A DNA stretch of 64,000 nt from Mnemiopsis leidyi (taxonomy: Eukaryota; Ctenophora; Tentaculata; Lobata; Bolinopsidae). The stretch covers positions 100,667 to 164,666 of the forward strand of contig JH153798.1 of the NCBI GenBank assembly GCA_000226015.1, in the 5' to 3' direction. The notes under the pieces are model-generated. The model was not told where the DNA came from. It searched no databases and saw nothing but the letters and a program-made list of their open reading frames with translations. The first letter of the stretch is position 1; every line of letters starts with the position of its first letter. Below are positions 51,495 to 63,035 of the stretch, one piece after another. A program made the position numbers and the translations under genes.

Positions 51495-54400
51495 TTAAGC
51501 TGCGATTTGACGCATTTCTATTTTATTTGCCTGTTCTTCAGCTTCAGCAGCATTGTGTATTTGGTTTATCGAAAATGCACTAAAATTTGTCGCGATACTT
51601 AAAGCTTCCCTTAGTCTTTTCCTCACTCCGCCTAACAAGAATTCATCGTAGAGAAATGGATTGATAACTGAGTTCATAGGTAAAATAATCATAGAGAAAA
51701 ATCCATACCATCGCGTGGCATTCACAACTTCAAACGAATGCAAAGCACAGACGGTGATGAAAGGGATCCAACAGCAGAAATCAGTCGTTATGATGATGCC
51801 TATTTTCCTATTCATGCTGTTCATTCGTTTTGACTCATTTTGACCTCCTGTGGCGTTTGATGACCGGCTTGTGATAAGATAAATCAGAAGATAGGAAATT
51901 GAGATGAACAGAAAACAGAAGAAATTTATGGCAAGGACGCCCCAAGAATACACCCTCTGCGGATCGTCTCTAACCACAAAGTATTTGAAAAGACACACTC
52001 CGTCGTTTCCATAGAAATGTACTTTCTTTGCCTCCGAAGTGTGATCTTGATAATTCAAATCGTGGGAAAACATCTCTTGGACCATTTCTATAATAGGTTT
52101 CCAACGTAGCTTTATCTTACTTGAAATCCTGCCATGATATGCTCCGAGGATACGTATAACTGTTTCTTTGTTAGGCGCGCCAATAAATATCTTCAGTTCA
52201 TCGTTGAATTTTATGCCATTCACAAAAAAGTCGTCAAACCAACCCATGATTGGTATCACAGCGGTGGCCACCGATGCCAATGTAATCAATAGCACAGTAA
52301 CAAATATGGTTAGACTATTCCTTACATTTACTTGACCCGGGGTATTTCTTGACTTCGAGGTCCAGATAACATAGATCCTGACAATACTTAGTCCAGTCAT
52401 AGAGAAAAGGGAAATCTGGGATCCGATTGTGCTGAAGACCCCAATTGAAGAACATTCGGTGTTGGTTATCCATTCTATCTGTTTGTGACAATAGGTTTCC
52501 CTTAAGCTGTTGTCGTAAGCAGAGATTGTGATTAGGTAACAACCTATCAGAAAGTCTCCAAAAGATATAAGGATCATTAAAGCTTTGTTCACGAGTACAA
52601 CCGCATTTTTTGAGCTTCTCAAACCGATTGCGTGTCTGAATAAGATAATTACATTTGCCAGAGCAGCTACAAAGCCAATAAGCCACGAGAATACCTTCAT
52701 ACCAATCCCTTGAAGGATTTCTTTGGAACAATCTCTGTTACATTCATCTGACAAGTCCCAACAATCGAGCTTACCATCACATCTACTAGTCTTTGGTATG
52801 AGAAAGCCCGATGATGTGCAGTTGAAATGATTAGAACAATTTTCCTCGTCCGAGCCATCTTCGCAATCCTTCACCAAATCGCACACTTGTGAGTAATCAA
52901 GACATGTAGTGTTATCTTCACACACAAAATGTCGATTTGTGTAGGTGTCATCTTGTGATGTGGTAAAGAATGCCAAATATTCGTTGTTTGCCAGGGTTCC
53001 CACTCTTTTAGGGAACTGACCTGGACAAACTTCGTAACGGGGAATAGTCGTCAGTGGGCATGTGGAGTTTATACACTTCCCATTGCAGCTTGTATAAACA
53101 TATTGTTCACCGAACATGTGGTCACAGTCCTGTTGATGTTCGGGAAGGATTAGCTTCGTTTTTGTATCGACACCGTAAAATTCGTGATCTGGGAAAATAA
53201 AATGTTCGGTTGTACAAGGAAGATTGTGTGATTTATTCAGGGACTCAAGGATGCCCTCCACACAAAACGAAAGTTTCTTAGCCAGACCATCGTCAAAAGT
53301 GAATACTCTTGTTTCCAGTTTCTCTTTGTCTTGAGATGCTGAGCAGACTTTGTTCTCGTTCCCACATGTTTCAATTCCATCACAAAGTTCATGAAGTTCT
53401 ACAAAGCCTGGTTCACCCGACATACAAATGTAGACATTTTCACAATTGTCGCTTCTAGAAGTCCATCTGAGATGTTTCCCTACTCCGCATTTTGGCCATT
53501 CTCCCCATTCATCTCTACCATCTTCACAATCTTGGACCCCATCATGCAGCCATTTGCAAATTGAGCTCTCCTCATCTGAATCATCCTTACAGTCTTTAAT
53601 ACCGTCACAGAATTGGTGTTTATGCACGTTTCTACATAACATCGAAGGATTGAAACATTGAGCATCTATACCATCATCACATGCTTGAGTGTAGTTTCTG
53701 TCATGGAATACTGGACAGATTATGTACTGCGATATGGTCACAGAGAAGCCATTCACACTGCATTGTGTAGCAACCTTTCCTGGGTCTGTGCAGTTAGACT
53801 GACTGGATACCAAATCACTACAATAAGTTTTTATATTTCTCTTTCCACCCGCAAATCTCGCACATCTAGTATAATTGTGAATCGGCACATATATCCTATT
53901 TGCGCTGTGTTCACAGAACGACTCCGTTTGGCTGGTCACCGTACAGTTGATCTCATCTTCATTTCTGTCGCAATCCATAATCCCATCACATACTTCATCT
54001 GGGTGTACGTAATAGTTCGGGATAAACTTTCCTGAGTTAATGTCCGTTTTCCCGCAGTACATACCGTAAGTATAACCCCCACAAACCGCCTCATCCTCAC
54101 AGTTGTCATCACAGTCCCCATCACAAATATCATCCTCAAACACCACCCTGCCGCTGGGGAGCTCAATGGTATTGTTCTTTCCCTTGCACCACCGAGTCTC
54201 ATCAAGATCGGTGTTAATACAGTCAGACTTTTTGTCGCATATCTGATTATTTTTTTCTAGCCACAACGATGTCACGGAATCGCCATTACGATGCTTACAC
54301 ATAAATTTTCCACACAAAATGTCATTGTTAGTTATTTTGGGAAAATTGCCAGTCAGCCTAGTATCACAAGCTTGATAGAAGTAAGTATCGTTTGGGCAAG

Positions 54401-54780
54401 TGGAAGTGAAGCTCCTGGGATAACTTTGTTTCGAGAAAGTGTAGTAGTCCTCTGAGTTAGGACACTTTGTGTAATTTGTTGTTCCGTCACGACAGATAAA
54501 CTTCAAGAAACCCTCTACGTTTTCAAAGGAGCAACTCTCTGAAAAGAATCTTAAATTATCATGAATCTTCTAATATAACTGTGAGCTAGTAACATTTGTT
54601 TGACCAGAGTTCAATGATAAGCATACAAAAATAAAATCGAATTTCACTCGAACTTCTCCGATTTTTATAAAATTGCCAACCTGTTGAAGGGAGAGAGGCC
54701 TGTGCAGAAAGAACCATCAAAGTGTACAGAAACAAAGTGTAAAGAAACATGATAAAGTGACATCTGTTTTGCGACACCAT
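51495..54780 (-). CDS. LDLa-ectodomain seven-helix receptor A (GRL101-like GPCR)
   Basis: Two exons: 54780-54681 (signal peptide MVSQNRCHFIMFLYTLFLYT and following) and 54538-51495, joined at phase 1; 1047 residues. The ectodomain (35 to about 640) is Cys-rich with many Asn-X-Ser/Thr sites and about eight LDL-receptor class A-like modules, for example FCDGIKDCKDDSDE, VCDLVKDCEDGSDEENC and CDGKLDCWDLSDEC; some others are degenerate. The 7TM part (about 646-1005) has FVAALANVIIL in TM1, SFGDFLIGCY in TM2, LSIVRIYVIW at the DRY position, an ECL2 of about 97 residues, TDFCCWIPF in TM6 and MNSVINPFLY in TM7. Leucine-rich repeats, present between LDLa and 7TM in snail GRL101 and relaxin receptors, are not seen. 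The ligand is unknown. The stop is only 218 bases from GBF1 exon 33 on the other strand. Confidence 0.92.
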
Positions 54781-55772
54781 CTGAAATTCTAAAAATATGA
54801 GACTGACAACATAATATTTCAATAGTATGCATAACGCTGAGAAAAGTGTTGAACTAAGAGGTATTTTGATATTTTGAGTTAGCATTGCCGTTACTGTTTA
54901 ACATAAAAAAGGAAATATTATGCTGAATGCTATTTGCTTTATCGAAGTTGAAAATAAGACAATCACTTGCCAATACTGTATTTCTAAATTGGAAAACAGT
55001 ATTATGAACAACATGCCAGAACAACATAAAGAAAGTAACAAATTTATGGGCTTATCATTGTGTATAATATAGCTAATGCACTTGAAGCTATAGCACTTGT
55101 ACAAATGCAATTCCCGTTTATACCATTATATCATTACGTTTATATCATTACCATTATATCATTACGTACGTATCATTATATTCCAATTTCTTAAATCACA
55201 ACTATATTGTTTATTGCCATATCCATACGCTAATTCTACTACCAGTGTATAGAACATAAACTCATTGAGGATTGGTTAGCAAGGAGTGAGGCACTGACAA
55301 CGACCGTGGCACCCTGGAGTTTGTTCAAGACTGATATCCCAAGATATTCCCTATTGTTAGGATAACTGTGACTAACCACAACTACGTTGCGAGATTAGGT
55401 CGGAACACGGTCTGCTGTAGTATAAGTTAGGATTACAGTAAAATTATAAATTGATTTAAGAAGTGCTTGAGCAGAAAGTAGAAGAAATTAGGCTTGTGTA
55501 CATGCAAAATCAGCAAAAGGGTGTTATTAAAAGTTATAAACTGAATATTTTACAATAATTTAAGTGCAAAATGTAATAACAAGCTATTTAGGGTCAAATG
55601 AGGGTCATCAGTTGAGTAGGCGAGATTCTGTAATATTTAATAGTATATCACAGACGAATTTTCGGCCGGTAAACCCTATGGAGGTATGGTCATTGCCGAA
55701 ATAGACATTTCGCGCACGAAATCTTTCATGATTGGGCAAAATGGGGTTCAAAATCAATTACGATTCACAGTT

Positions 55773-55861
55773 ACTATTAAGAAAAGAAAAAAACTATAAA
55801 GAAAAAAACTATAAAGAAAACTAAAAAAAACTATAAAGAAAAAAACTATTAAGAAAAAAAA
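55773..55861. repeat. A-rich tandem repeat (AAAAACTATAAAG-like units)
   Basis: Five or more imperfect copies of a roughly 13-17 bp A-rich unit containing ACTATAAAG or ACTATTAAG. Confidence 0.85.
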
Positions 55862-56004
55862 CTTATCCTTCAGTTTGAAGCTATTTTTCCACTTGAGCTA
55901 GTTATAGTTAGCTTAAGGTTCACCTGACCACTTGTCTTTCCTGAAATGCACTCTAAGTGTCAACGAGTTTACATCCAATGCTACCACGTGGGCGACACAG
56001 GTCG

Positions 56005-56068
56005 TTACCTATAAGCGTCTACAGATCCTTACCTATAAGCGTCTGCAGGCTATAAGCGTCTACAGATC
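56005..56068. repeat. Short tandem repeat, three copies of about 22 bp
   Basis: Three units share TATAAGCGTCTACAGATC (middle copy with TGCAGGC). Confidence 0.85.
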
Positions 56069-58291
56069 GAGCTCAGTAGACAAGTGTACTCTTATTTCAA
56101 CAGACTGGAAATGGAAAGTGGTAAAGAAAAGTTTCTGTCTTTCACGCTTTTGCTGAACAGAAAGCCTTTAGACTCTACTCGTACAAGAACCTAGTTCGAA
56201 ACCTGAGACCAGTCCTATTGGTGGAAAACTAGCTGGTATGTAGAGTTTTTTGAGTTGCCCCACCCCAAATGAGTACATTTTTGAGGCCAATTTTCAATTG
56301 CTTAAGTGATTTAGATATTGATACCTCGTGCCTAGTAAGCTAGTTGGAACTCGTTAAAATAATACCGACCTAACCTTAAATTTTTAATTTTTGTTCTTCA
56401 TTTTTTAGATTTGGTCAAAAATTACAGCGATATTTTACCTGTGAAATTTAACATGCGTGTAATTATTTAAATCCTTGTAATGACCAAATGGAAGAGAATT
56501 GGTGCGCTGTAATTTCAAAACTGTCATAACTTAGGTTCCTGACATCTCTTTTTGATGACATCTTGGTGACTAAGATCAGATGATGCATAACAATTTTAAG
56601 GACGATTTAAGCAAATTTGAAGATTTTGAAATTTTAGCGTACTTTTGCGCTTTAGACCTAAATGGGCCAAATTTTAAAACAACCCTGTATAATACAGTGT
56701 GTATCTGTAACTATCTTATCCTGCACAAACGTATGATAACTGTGTAATTGAAAATTCACACACACAACGATTTGACAAATGAACCTATACCAACAACTGC
56801 AGTTTACCAATATATACCAACCTAGCGGAGCAGGTGCTATTAAATACGATTACTATTGATACGTAGCTCGGGAATATAGACTTAAGTATGCATAATGCAA
56901 TAGTAATTATAGGTAGTGCGCTTTAGACTTTAAAGGGTGTTGGCCCACACTTAACAGCACGTGCTTAAAGTAGCTCACGCCTCACATCCTAGAGCATGGT
57001 ACAACCTGTAGAGGCTACGTTTTTTCGAACATTTATCACTAAGCAGACCACTAATATGATCGTTAAATATAGCCAACTGATCATGCTTGGCATGTCCGAT
57101 AGCTATATAATCACGAAATGTCTGTATCATGACCGTTCAATGGCAAATTTCTCCCAAGAATTGGAATCTAATTCTATAAATTTTAAAATCCCTTTACACA
57201 AAAGTTTAGCTATACCCGAATCTACCCGCAGTTCTCTCTTCTTCTTGTTCGCTAAACTATCAATGTGAACTGTTCATGAACCCCTTTTAAGGCTAGATTT
57301 GCTAAAAAGCTTTAAGAGTGGAGGCTGGGTTTCACAAGCCCCTAACAAGCGGCTAGCCTTATTATGTATTATTCAATGGACCGAAACCTCATACAAATAC
57401 AGTGCATATAGAACTGTCGCACCCACGAGAACAGGTAATTATTGATCTTTACATGCGGTAATATAGCATTGGTGTTCAATAGACTATTAAGCTATTATAG
57501 GTCGGAGTGCTCAAGCAAATGCCACATTATACATGATAATGTTGGTGGATTGTGACGTTCATTGAGGACCTGATACTATAGCTACTTAGTATGAATTAGT
57601 TGAAAACTTGACAAATTCCATCAAAGAAAATTCAGAATGGGGAGGTGATCGAACAACAAGGTTGAAAAACTTACAAGAAAAAAATCGCTCTGTAATCTGG
57701 AAAAACTGTTCATCTTAAAGGTGAGAAACTGATAGCAAGAATGAACACCGTTTAGAATGCGAACAGATGTCCTTAAATATTTTTAATAGTTCTGATTTTG
57801 GACACATCCTATAAAATAGTGTTAATATTCGCTACGTCACTTAAGTCAGTAACTCGACTGATCATGATATTTTGAACCGTTAAAATAAAACATAATTTTG
57901 TTGGCAATAAGATAATGTTGAATTTAAACTGTGTGACGTATACTTATACTCCTTAAACGCAATGACTTATGACGAGGTACTAAATGAAAGAGAGTGCAGT
58001 ATGATCTAACGTTCCTGTGAATTAATCAAGTAATCGGCTAACACATTACAAGCCAGTCATGAGGCTCGTTTGAAGACTCGTGTCCAGACTTCTATTTACA
58101 TTTTACCGTACAAGTTTATAATTATCAGTACCTAACAATCTGCAACTATACAATATACAATAATGATAAGGGTCTGGTTTACTGGCGATATAAGTGTTTT
58201 AAAGCGAGTATTTCAGCTTGAAAAGAGTTCGGGAAAAGCTAAACTACGAATCAATTTCCAAAATCTTCAAAATCCTCTGACTTTGTCATTC

Positions 58292-58446
58292 CGTCGTCCT
58301 GCCCAGGACATTTGGCCCCAGAACATTTTGCCCCACAATATTGCCACAAAACTAACAAAGTAGTCTGTTGAGGAGCAGAACGTCACTGGGGCAAAGTCTC
58401 TGGACACATTCTACTGGGGCACTATGTTCTGAGGCAGAATTCTTCG
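58292..58446. mobile_element. Second, diverged copy of the TIR MITE
   Basis: The left end has CGTCGTCCTGCCC and GCCCCAGAACATTTTGCCCC. The right half has CGTCACTGGGGC, AGTCTCTGG and TGGGGCACTATGTTCTGAGG, all in the same order as the copy at 24896-25105. In place of the telomere-like array it has only AAAACTAACAAAG. Inverted ends are recognisable but eroded. Confidence 0.65.
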
Positions 58447-59404
58447 AAGTGAATAAAAGGTTTGTCCGTAACAATAAGGCGGAACTAACTTAAGGTCCAT
58501 GCAGTTGTGCGTCCTCAGCGTTGAGGTCATTGTAACTTTTGTGTTTACTGTTATAGTTGAGAACTGCGGCATTGCGCTGTATAATATATCAAGAAAATCA
58601 CAACTTAATCATCTTAAACGAATAATAAGTTCATAATTCAATTAACACCAATTATTAAGTTGTTGACAAGGATAAGTCTTCCACCAACTTAGTTAGAGGG
58701 GTCGTCAACTAGACGGTTCAAGCCCCGCCAGCTTTTTCATCGAAAACTTTTAATTATTATCATCAAATTCAATGTAATGCATGAAACATTCATAATAAAT
58801 AAACTAACTTTTGATCTTGATGACCCAAAGACGCCTAGAACACGTGACCGTTTATAACAATCTGGGGATATCAATACACCCTGATGGTTAATGACTTAAC
58901 CGGGCAATTACATTGAGACCCACTGAAGCAGACCTGCAGTGCCTAGTGTTGAATCAATTTCATCGGTAATTATCTCACAGGTGTGCGGCTATACGAATGA
59001 GGCGAATGCCAGAGTACACAAATGATATGTAGCGCCAGAACTTGAGACACGAGTGGTACTGTTTGAGAGGGGGTAAGGCGCTGGCCAATGACCATACACC
59101 AGAATCACTGACAACAAATTTTTATCCTGACCTAGCACCCTGAAGTTTTTCCTATGGTTAATGGTAAAAATGTTTCCAGTTCTCGGAAAATCCCTTGATT
59201 TTCCCCATATTCCTAAAAATAGTTGCCCAAGGATTCTTGACGAAACTCGCATAAAATGGATACCAACTAGACAGTATCACTATCTTCAGTTCTAAGACAA
59301 CTAATTAACCCTTATTAAAAGAGAAAGACTAAGAAAAACCAATTTTACATAATAGGAGTCAAACTCTAAAACCCAAGGTCAGTTAGCCCTTACACCCATG
59401 ATTC

Positions 59405-59494
59405 GGAGGGGGAGAGTGAGGTAGAGGGGGAGGTAGAGGGAGAGGTAGAGGTAGAAGGAGAGGGGGAGGTAGAGGTAGAGGGAGAGGGGGAGGG
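59405..59494. repeat. Polypurine tract (GAGGTA/GGGGGAGA repeats)
   Basis: About 90 bases of almost pure A/G on the plus strand built from AGAGGGGGAG and GGTAGAG units with few T interruptions, 0.4 kb downstream of the receptor B stop. Confidence 0.9.
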
Positions 59495-59730
59495 CTATTA
59501 CGTTTAATGAGCAAAAATTCGTGTGGTTACATGTAAACAGACAATAATTGAAGATTTAAGTACGACACATTAATCTAGTAATAAACATTAAACATGCTTC
59601 TACCAGCGTTGTATTGTTTATTGAAATCTATGAAGGTCAAATAAAAAGTTTGTTTCGGTCTTTGCTCTAATCATAGGACAGTTACACTTTCATTGTGTCT
59701 TTCGCTGAGGCAATGAAACGAGCTTAAATT

Positions 59731-59767
59731 CATTATAGTAAAATCATTATAGTAAAATCATTATAGT
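59731..59767. repeat. 14-bp tandem repeat
   Basis: CATTATAGTAAAAT repeated 2.6 times about 90 bases after the receptor B stop codon. Confidence 0.85.
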
Positions 59768-59852
59768 GATTCTAACGAAATACAAATAAAATCGTATGAA
59801 ATAATTGTTATGTATGCCTATAAGAGTTTGCCAAAATATATTCATAACTGTC

Positions 59853-62800
59853 CTAGCTCTGGACTTGCTGCATTTCTATTTCAGCGGCCTGTGCTGAAAC
59901 ATCATGTGCTGAGTTTCGATTGATCGAAAATGCACTAGTGGCATTGGTCATGATATTCGAAAAGTCCCTCACTTTTTTCCGTATTCCGCCTATTAAGTAA
60001 TTATCATAAAGAAATGGATTGATAAGAGAGTTCATTGGCAGTATGATCATAGAAAACAAGCCATACCAAGGCGTAGCATTCACAATTTCAAACGAATGAA
60101 GAGTACAGACGATAATGAACGGAATCCAACAGCAGAAATCCGTTGTTATGATAAACGCTATTTTCCTATTCATGCTGTTCATTCGTTTTGACTCATTTTG
60201 ACCTCCTGTGGCGCTTGATGACCGGCTTGTGATAAGATAAATCAGAAGATAGGATATTGAGATGAACAGAAAACAGAAGAAATTTATGGCGAGGACGCCC
60301 CAAGAATACACCCTCTGTGGATCGTCTCTAACCACAAAGTATTTGAAAAGACACACTCCGTCGTTTCCATAGAAATGTACTTTCTTTGTCACCGAAGTGT
60401 AATCTTGATAATTCAAATCGTGGGAAAACATCTCTTGGACCATTTCTATAATAGTTTCCCAACGTATCTTTATCTTATTTGAAATCCTGCCGTGATATGC
60501 ACCGAGGATACGTATAACTGTTTCCTTGTTAGGCGCGCCAATAAATATCTTTAGTTCATCGTTGAATTTTATGCCATTCACAAAAAAGTCGTCAAACCAG
60601 CCCATGATTGGTATCACAGCGGTAGCAACAGAGGCTAATATAACCACAAGAACAATTCCAACTATTGTAATGCTGCTTGTGATATTTATTCGACTAGGAG
60701 TATTTCTCGATTTTGAGCTCCAGATGACGTAGATCCTAACGATGCTAAGTCCAGTCATAGAGAAGAGAGAAATCTGAGATCCGATTGTGCTGAAGACCCC
60801 AATTAAAGAACATCCGGTGCTGGTGATCCATTCTATCTGTTTCTGGCAGTAGTCATTTTGATAGATAAGGCTTTCATAAACTGAGATAGTGATCAAGTAA
60901 CAGCCAATCAGAAAGTCTCCAAAGGATATTAGAATCATCAGAGATTTGTTCACGAGTACAACCGCATTTCTTGAGCTTCTCAAACCAATCGCATGTCTAA
61001 GTAAGATTATTACATTTGCGAGGGCAGCTAGAACACCTATAAGCCACGAAAACACCTTCAAAATATCCCCTTCTAGGATTTGTTTGCTGCATCTATCATT
61101 ACATTCATCTGAAAAGTCTCTGCAGTCAAACACCCCGTCACATTTACTTGTTTTTGGTATTATCAAGCCCGAGGTTGTGCAATTGGATTGATTGGAACAA
61201 TTTGCCTCGTCCGAGCCATCTTTGCAATCCTTCACTAAATCGCACACTTGTGAGTAGTCCAGGCATTTCGTCTCATCTTTGCAAACAAAATATCTGTTTA
61301 GATAGGTATTACCTCGAGAAAACGTAAAGAATGCCAAATATTCGTTGTTTGCCAGGGTTCCCACTCTTTTAGGGAACTGACCTGGACAAACTTCGTAACG
61401 GGGAATAATCGTCAGTGGGCATGTGGATTTTATACACTTCCCATTGCAGCTTGTATAGACATATTGTTCACCGAACATGTGGTCACAGTCCTGTTGATGT
61501 TGGGGAAGGATTAGCTTCGTTTTTGTATCGACACCGTAAAATTCGTGATCTGGGAAAATAAAATGTTCGGTTGTACAAGGAAGATTGTGTGATTTATTCA
61601 GGGACTCACGAATACCCTCCACACAAAACGAAAGTTTCTTAGTCAGACCATCGTCAAAAGTGAAGGCTCTCGTTTCTAGCTTATCCTTGTCTTGAGAAGC
61701 TGAACAGACCCCGTCCTCGTTTCCACAACTGTCAATCCCATCACAAAGTTCAGAAGGTTTCACAAAGCCTTGTTGTCCCGACAAACAGATATAGACATTT
61801 TCACAAGTCTCGTTGACCGCTTGAACTCTACGAGTTTTTCCTTCTCCGCATGTTGGCCAATAGTCAATACCCCGTTCGTCACTACCATCCATACAATCTG
61901 CAACACCATCTTCCAACCACTTCAGTGGAACATTAAGCTCCTCCTCCCTCTTAGCCGCATTCCCAACTCTTCGTTTGCAAGGCTTGCTCGTTCTTGATTG
62001 GCAGATAACGTTTTTTTCATCAGATTCGTCCTCGCAATCGGGCTGCCCATCACATAAAAAGTGTTTGTGTATTGGACATGCCAATGAAGAGTAAATTATT
62101 TCGTCGTCAATGCCATCGTCACATATTTTGCATTGTCCTACAAGTGGAAGGCCTATCATATTCTTTGAAACTGTAGTTGAGTATCCGTTCACCTCGCACA
62201 CAGTTCCTACATCTTCGTCATTAGTGCAGTTGGATTGGCTCCAAACTAATTTGCTACAACATATATCTTTATTACACAATGTCTTGCACTCGAAGAAGTC
62301 GCGAATGACTGCAATCTTGCTAAATATATCACTTGCACAAGCCTTTTTATCATCATATTTACGACTTTCATTAACAAAATCACACGATTTGTTTGAAAAA
62401 TCATTCTGATCCGGCCTAGAATTCCCTTTGCAGTCTATAACTTCGTCTAAATTCGTATTATTGCAGTCGTTTTCTTCATCGCACAACTTGTCTTCATATT
62501 GAAGCCAGAATGAGGACAGGGATACTTCCGTTTTGTTTCGAATCTGCTGACACTGATATTTACCACACAATGTTTTATTGTTGGAATTTGTGTCTAAAAA
62601 TGCGGGAAATAACCTCATGTCACATGATTGATAAAAGTACGTGTCGTTTGAACAAGTTGTATTGAAGCCCATTATTTCCTTCAGTAATGTTGAACGAATC
62701 GATGAAAATTCGTAGAATTCTTCAGAGTAAGGACATTTGGTGTAATTTGTCAATCCATCGTGGCAGATGAACTTCAGAAAGCCTTCAACGTTTTCAAAAG

Positions 62801-63035
62801 AGCAATTCTCTGAAAATTGTTGAAATCAACTTTGGACTATAAGATTATCACAGTATTTTGTAATCATTCAAAAGTGTGAATGGCCAGAATTACTTCATAT
62901 CAGCGTCGACCAAACTTTGCCAAGATTTTGGGGCCACTATTCATCTCTAAATTTATTGTCATCAAGTAATAATTACCAACCTGCAGAGACAGAACCATGT
63001 GCCAAAAACACCACCAAAATATACTGCAACATCAT
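59853..63035 (-). CDS. LDLa-ectodomain seven-helix receptor B (paralogue of A)
   Basis: Two exons: 63035-62981 (signal peptide MMLQYILVVFLAHGSVSA) and 62809-59853, joined at phase 1 exactly as in receptor A; 1003 residues. The ectodomain (to about 595) has LDLa-like modules (FLCDGQPDCEDESDE, VADCMDGSDERG, VCDLVKDCKDGSDEANC, CDGVFDCRDFSDEC). The 7TM domain runs from about 601, with LSIVRIYVIW, a long ECL2 and MNSLINPFLY. It differs from A mostly in the first 350 residues and carries an extra basic segment (SKPCKRRVGNAAKREEEL) between two modules. An upstream acceptor-like TTATCAG before the ATG suggests a 5' UTR intron. Tandem duplicate in the same orientation, about 5 kb from receptor A. Confidence 0.92.

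Larger units (their letters stand above)
54781..58291. other. Spacer between the two LDLa receptors, left part
   Basis: Upstream region of receptor A. No extra exon was recognised. Contains small tandem repeats listed separately. An acceptor (tttcag) abuts the ATG of receptor A at 54780, so a non-coding first exon is expected further right. Confidence 0.4.
58447..59852. other. Downstream flank of receptor B, no gene seen
   Basis: Contains the polypurine tract and a short 14-bp repeat listed separately. The 87-codon minus frame at 58989-59252 has no recognisable content. Confidence 0.4.

Noticed and set aside
52315-52731. 138-codon minus-strand frame within receptor A
   Set aside because: Out-of-frame shadow of the receptor's transmembrane region.
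58640-58735. tRNA-like or SINE B-box (GGTTCAAGCCCCGCC)
   Set aside because: No matching acceptor stem, D-arm or A-box could be folded around it, so neither a tRNA nor a SINE is supported.
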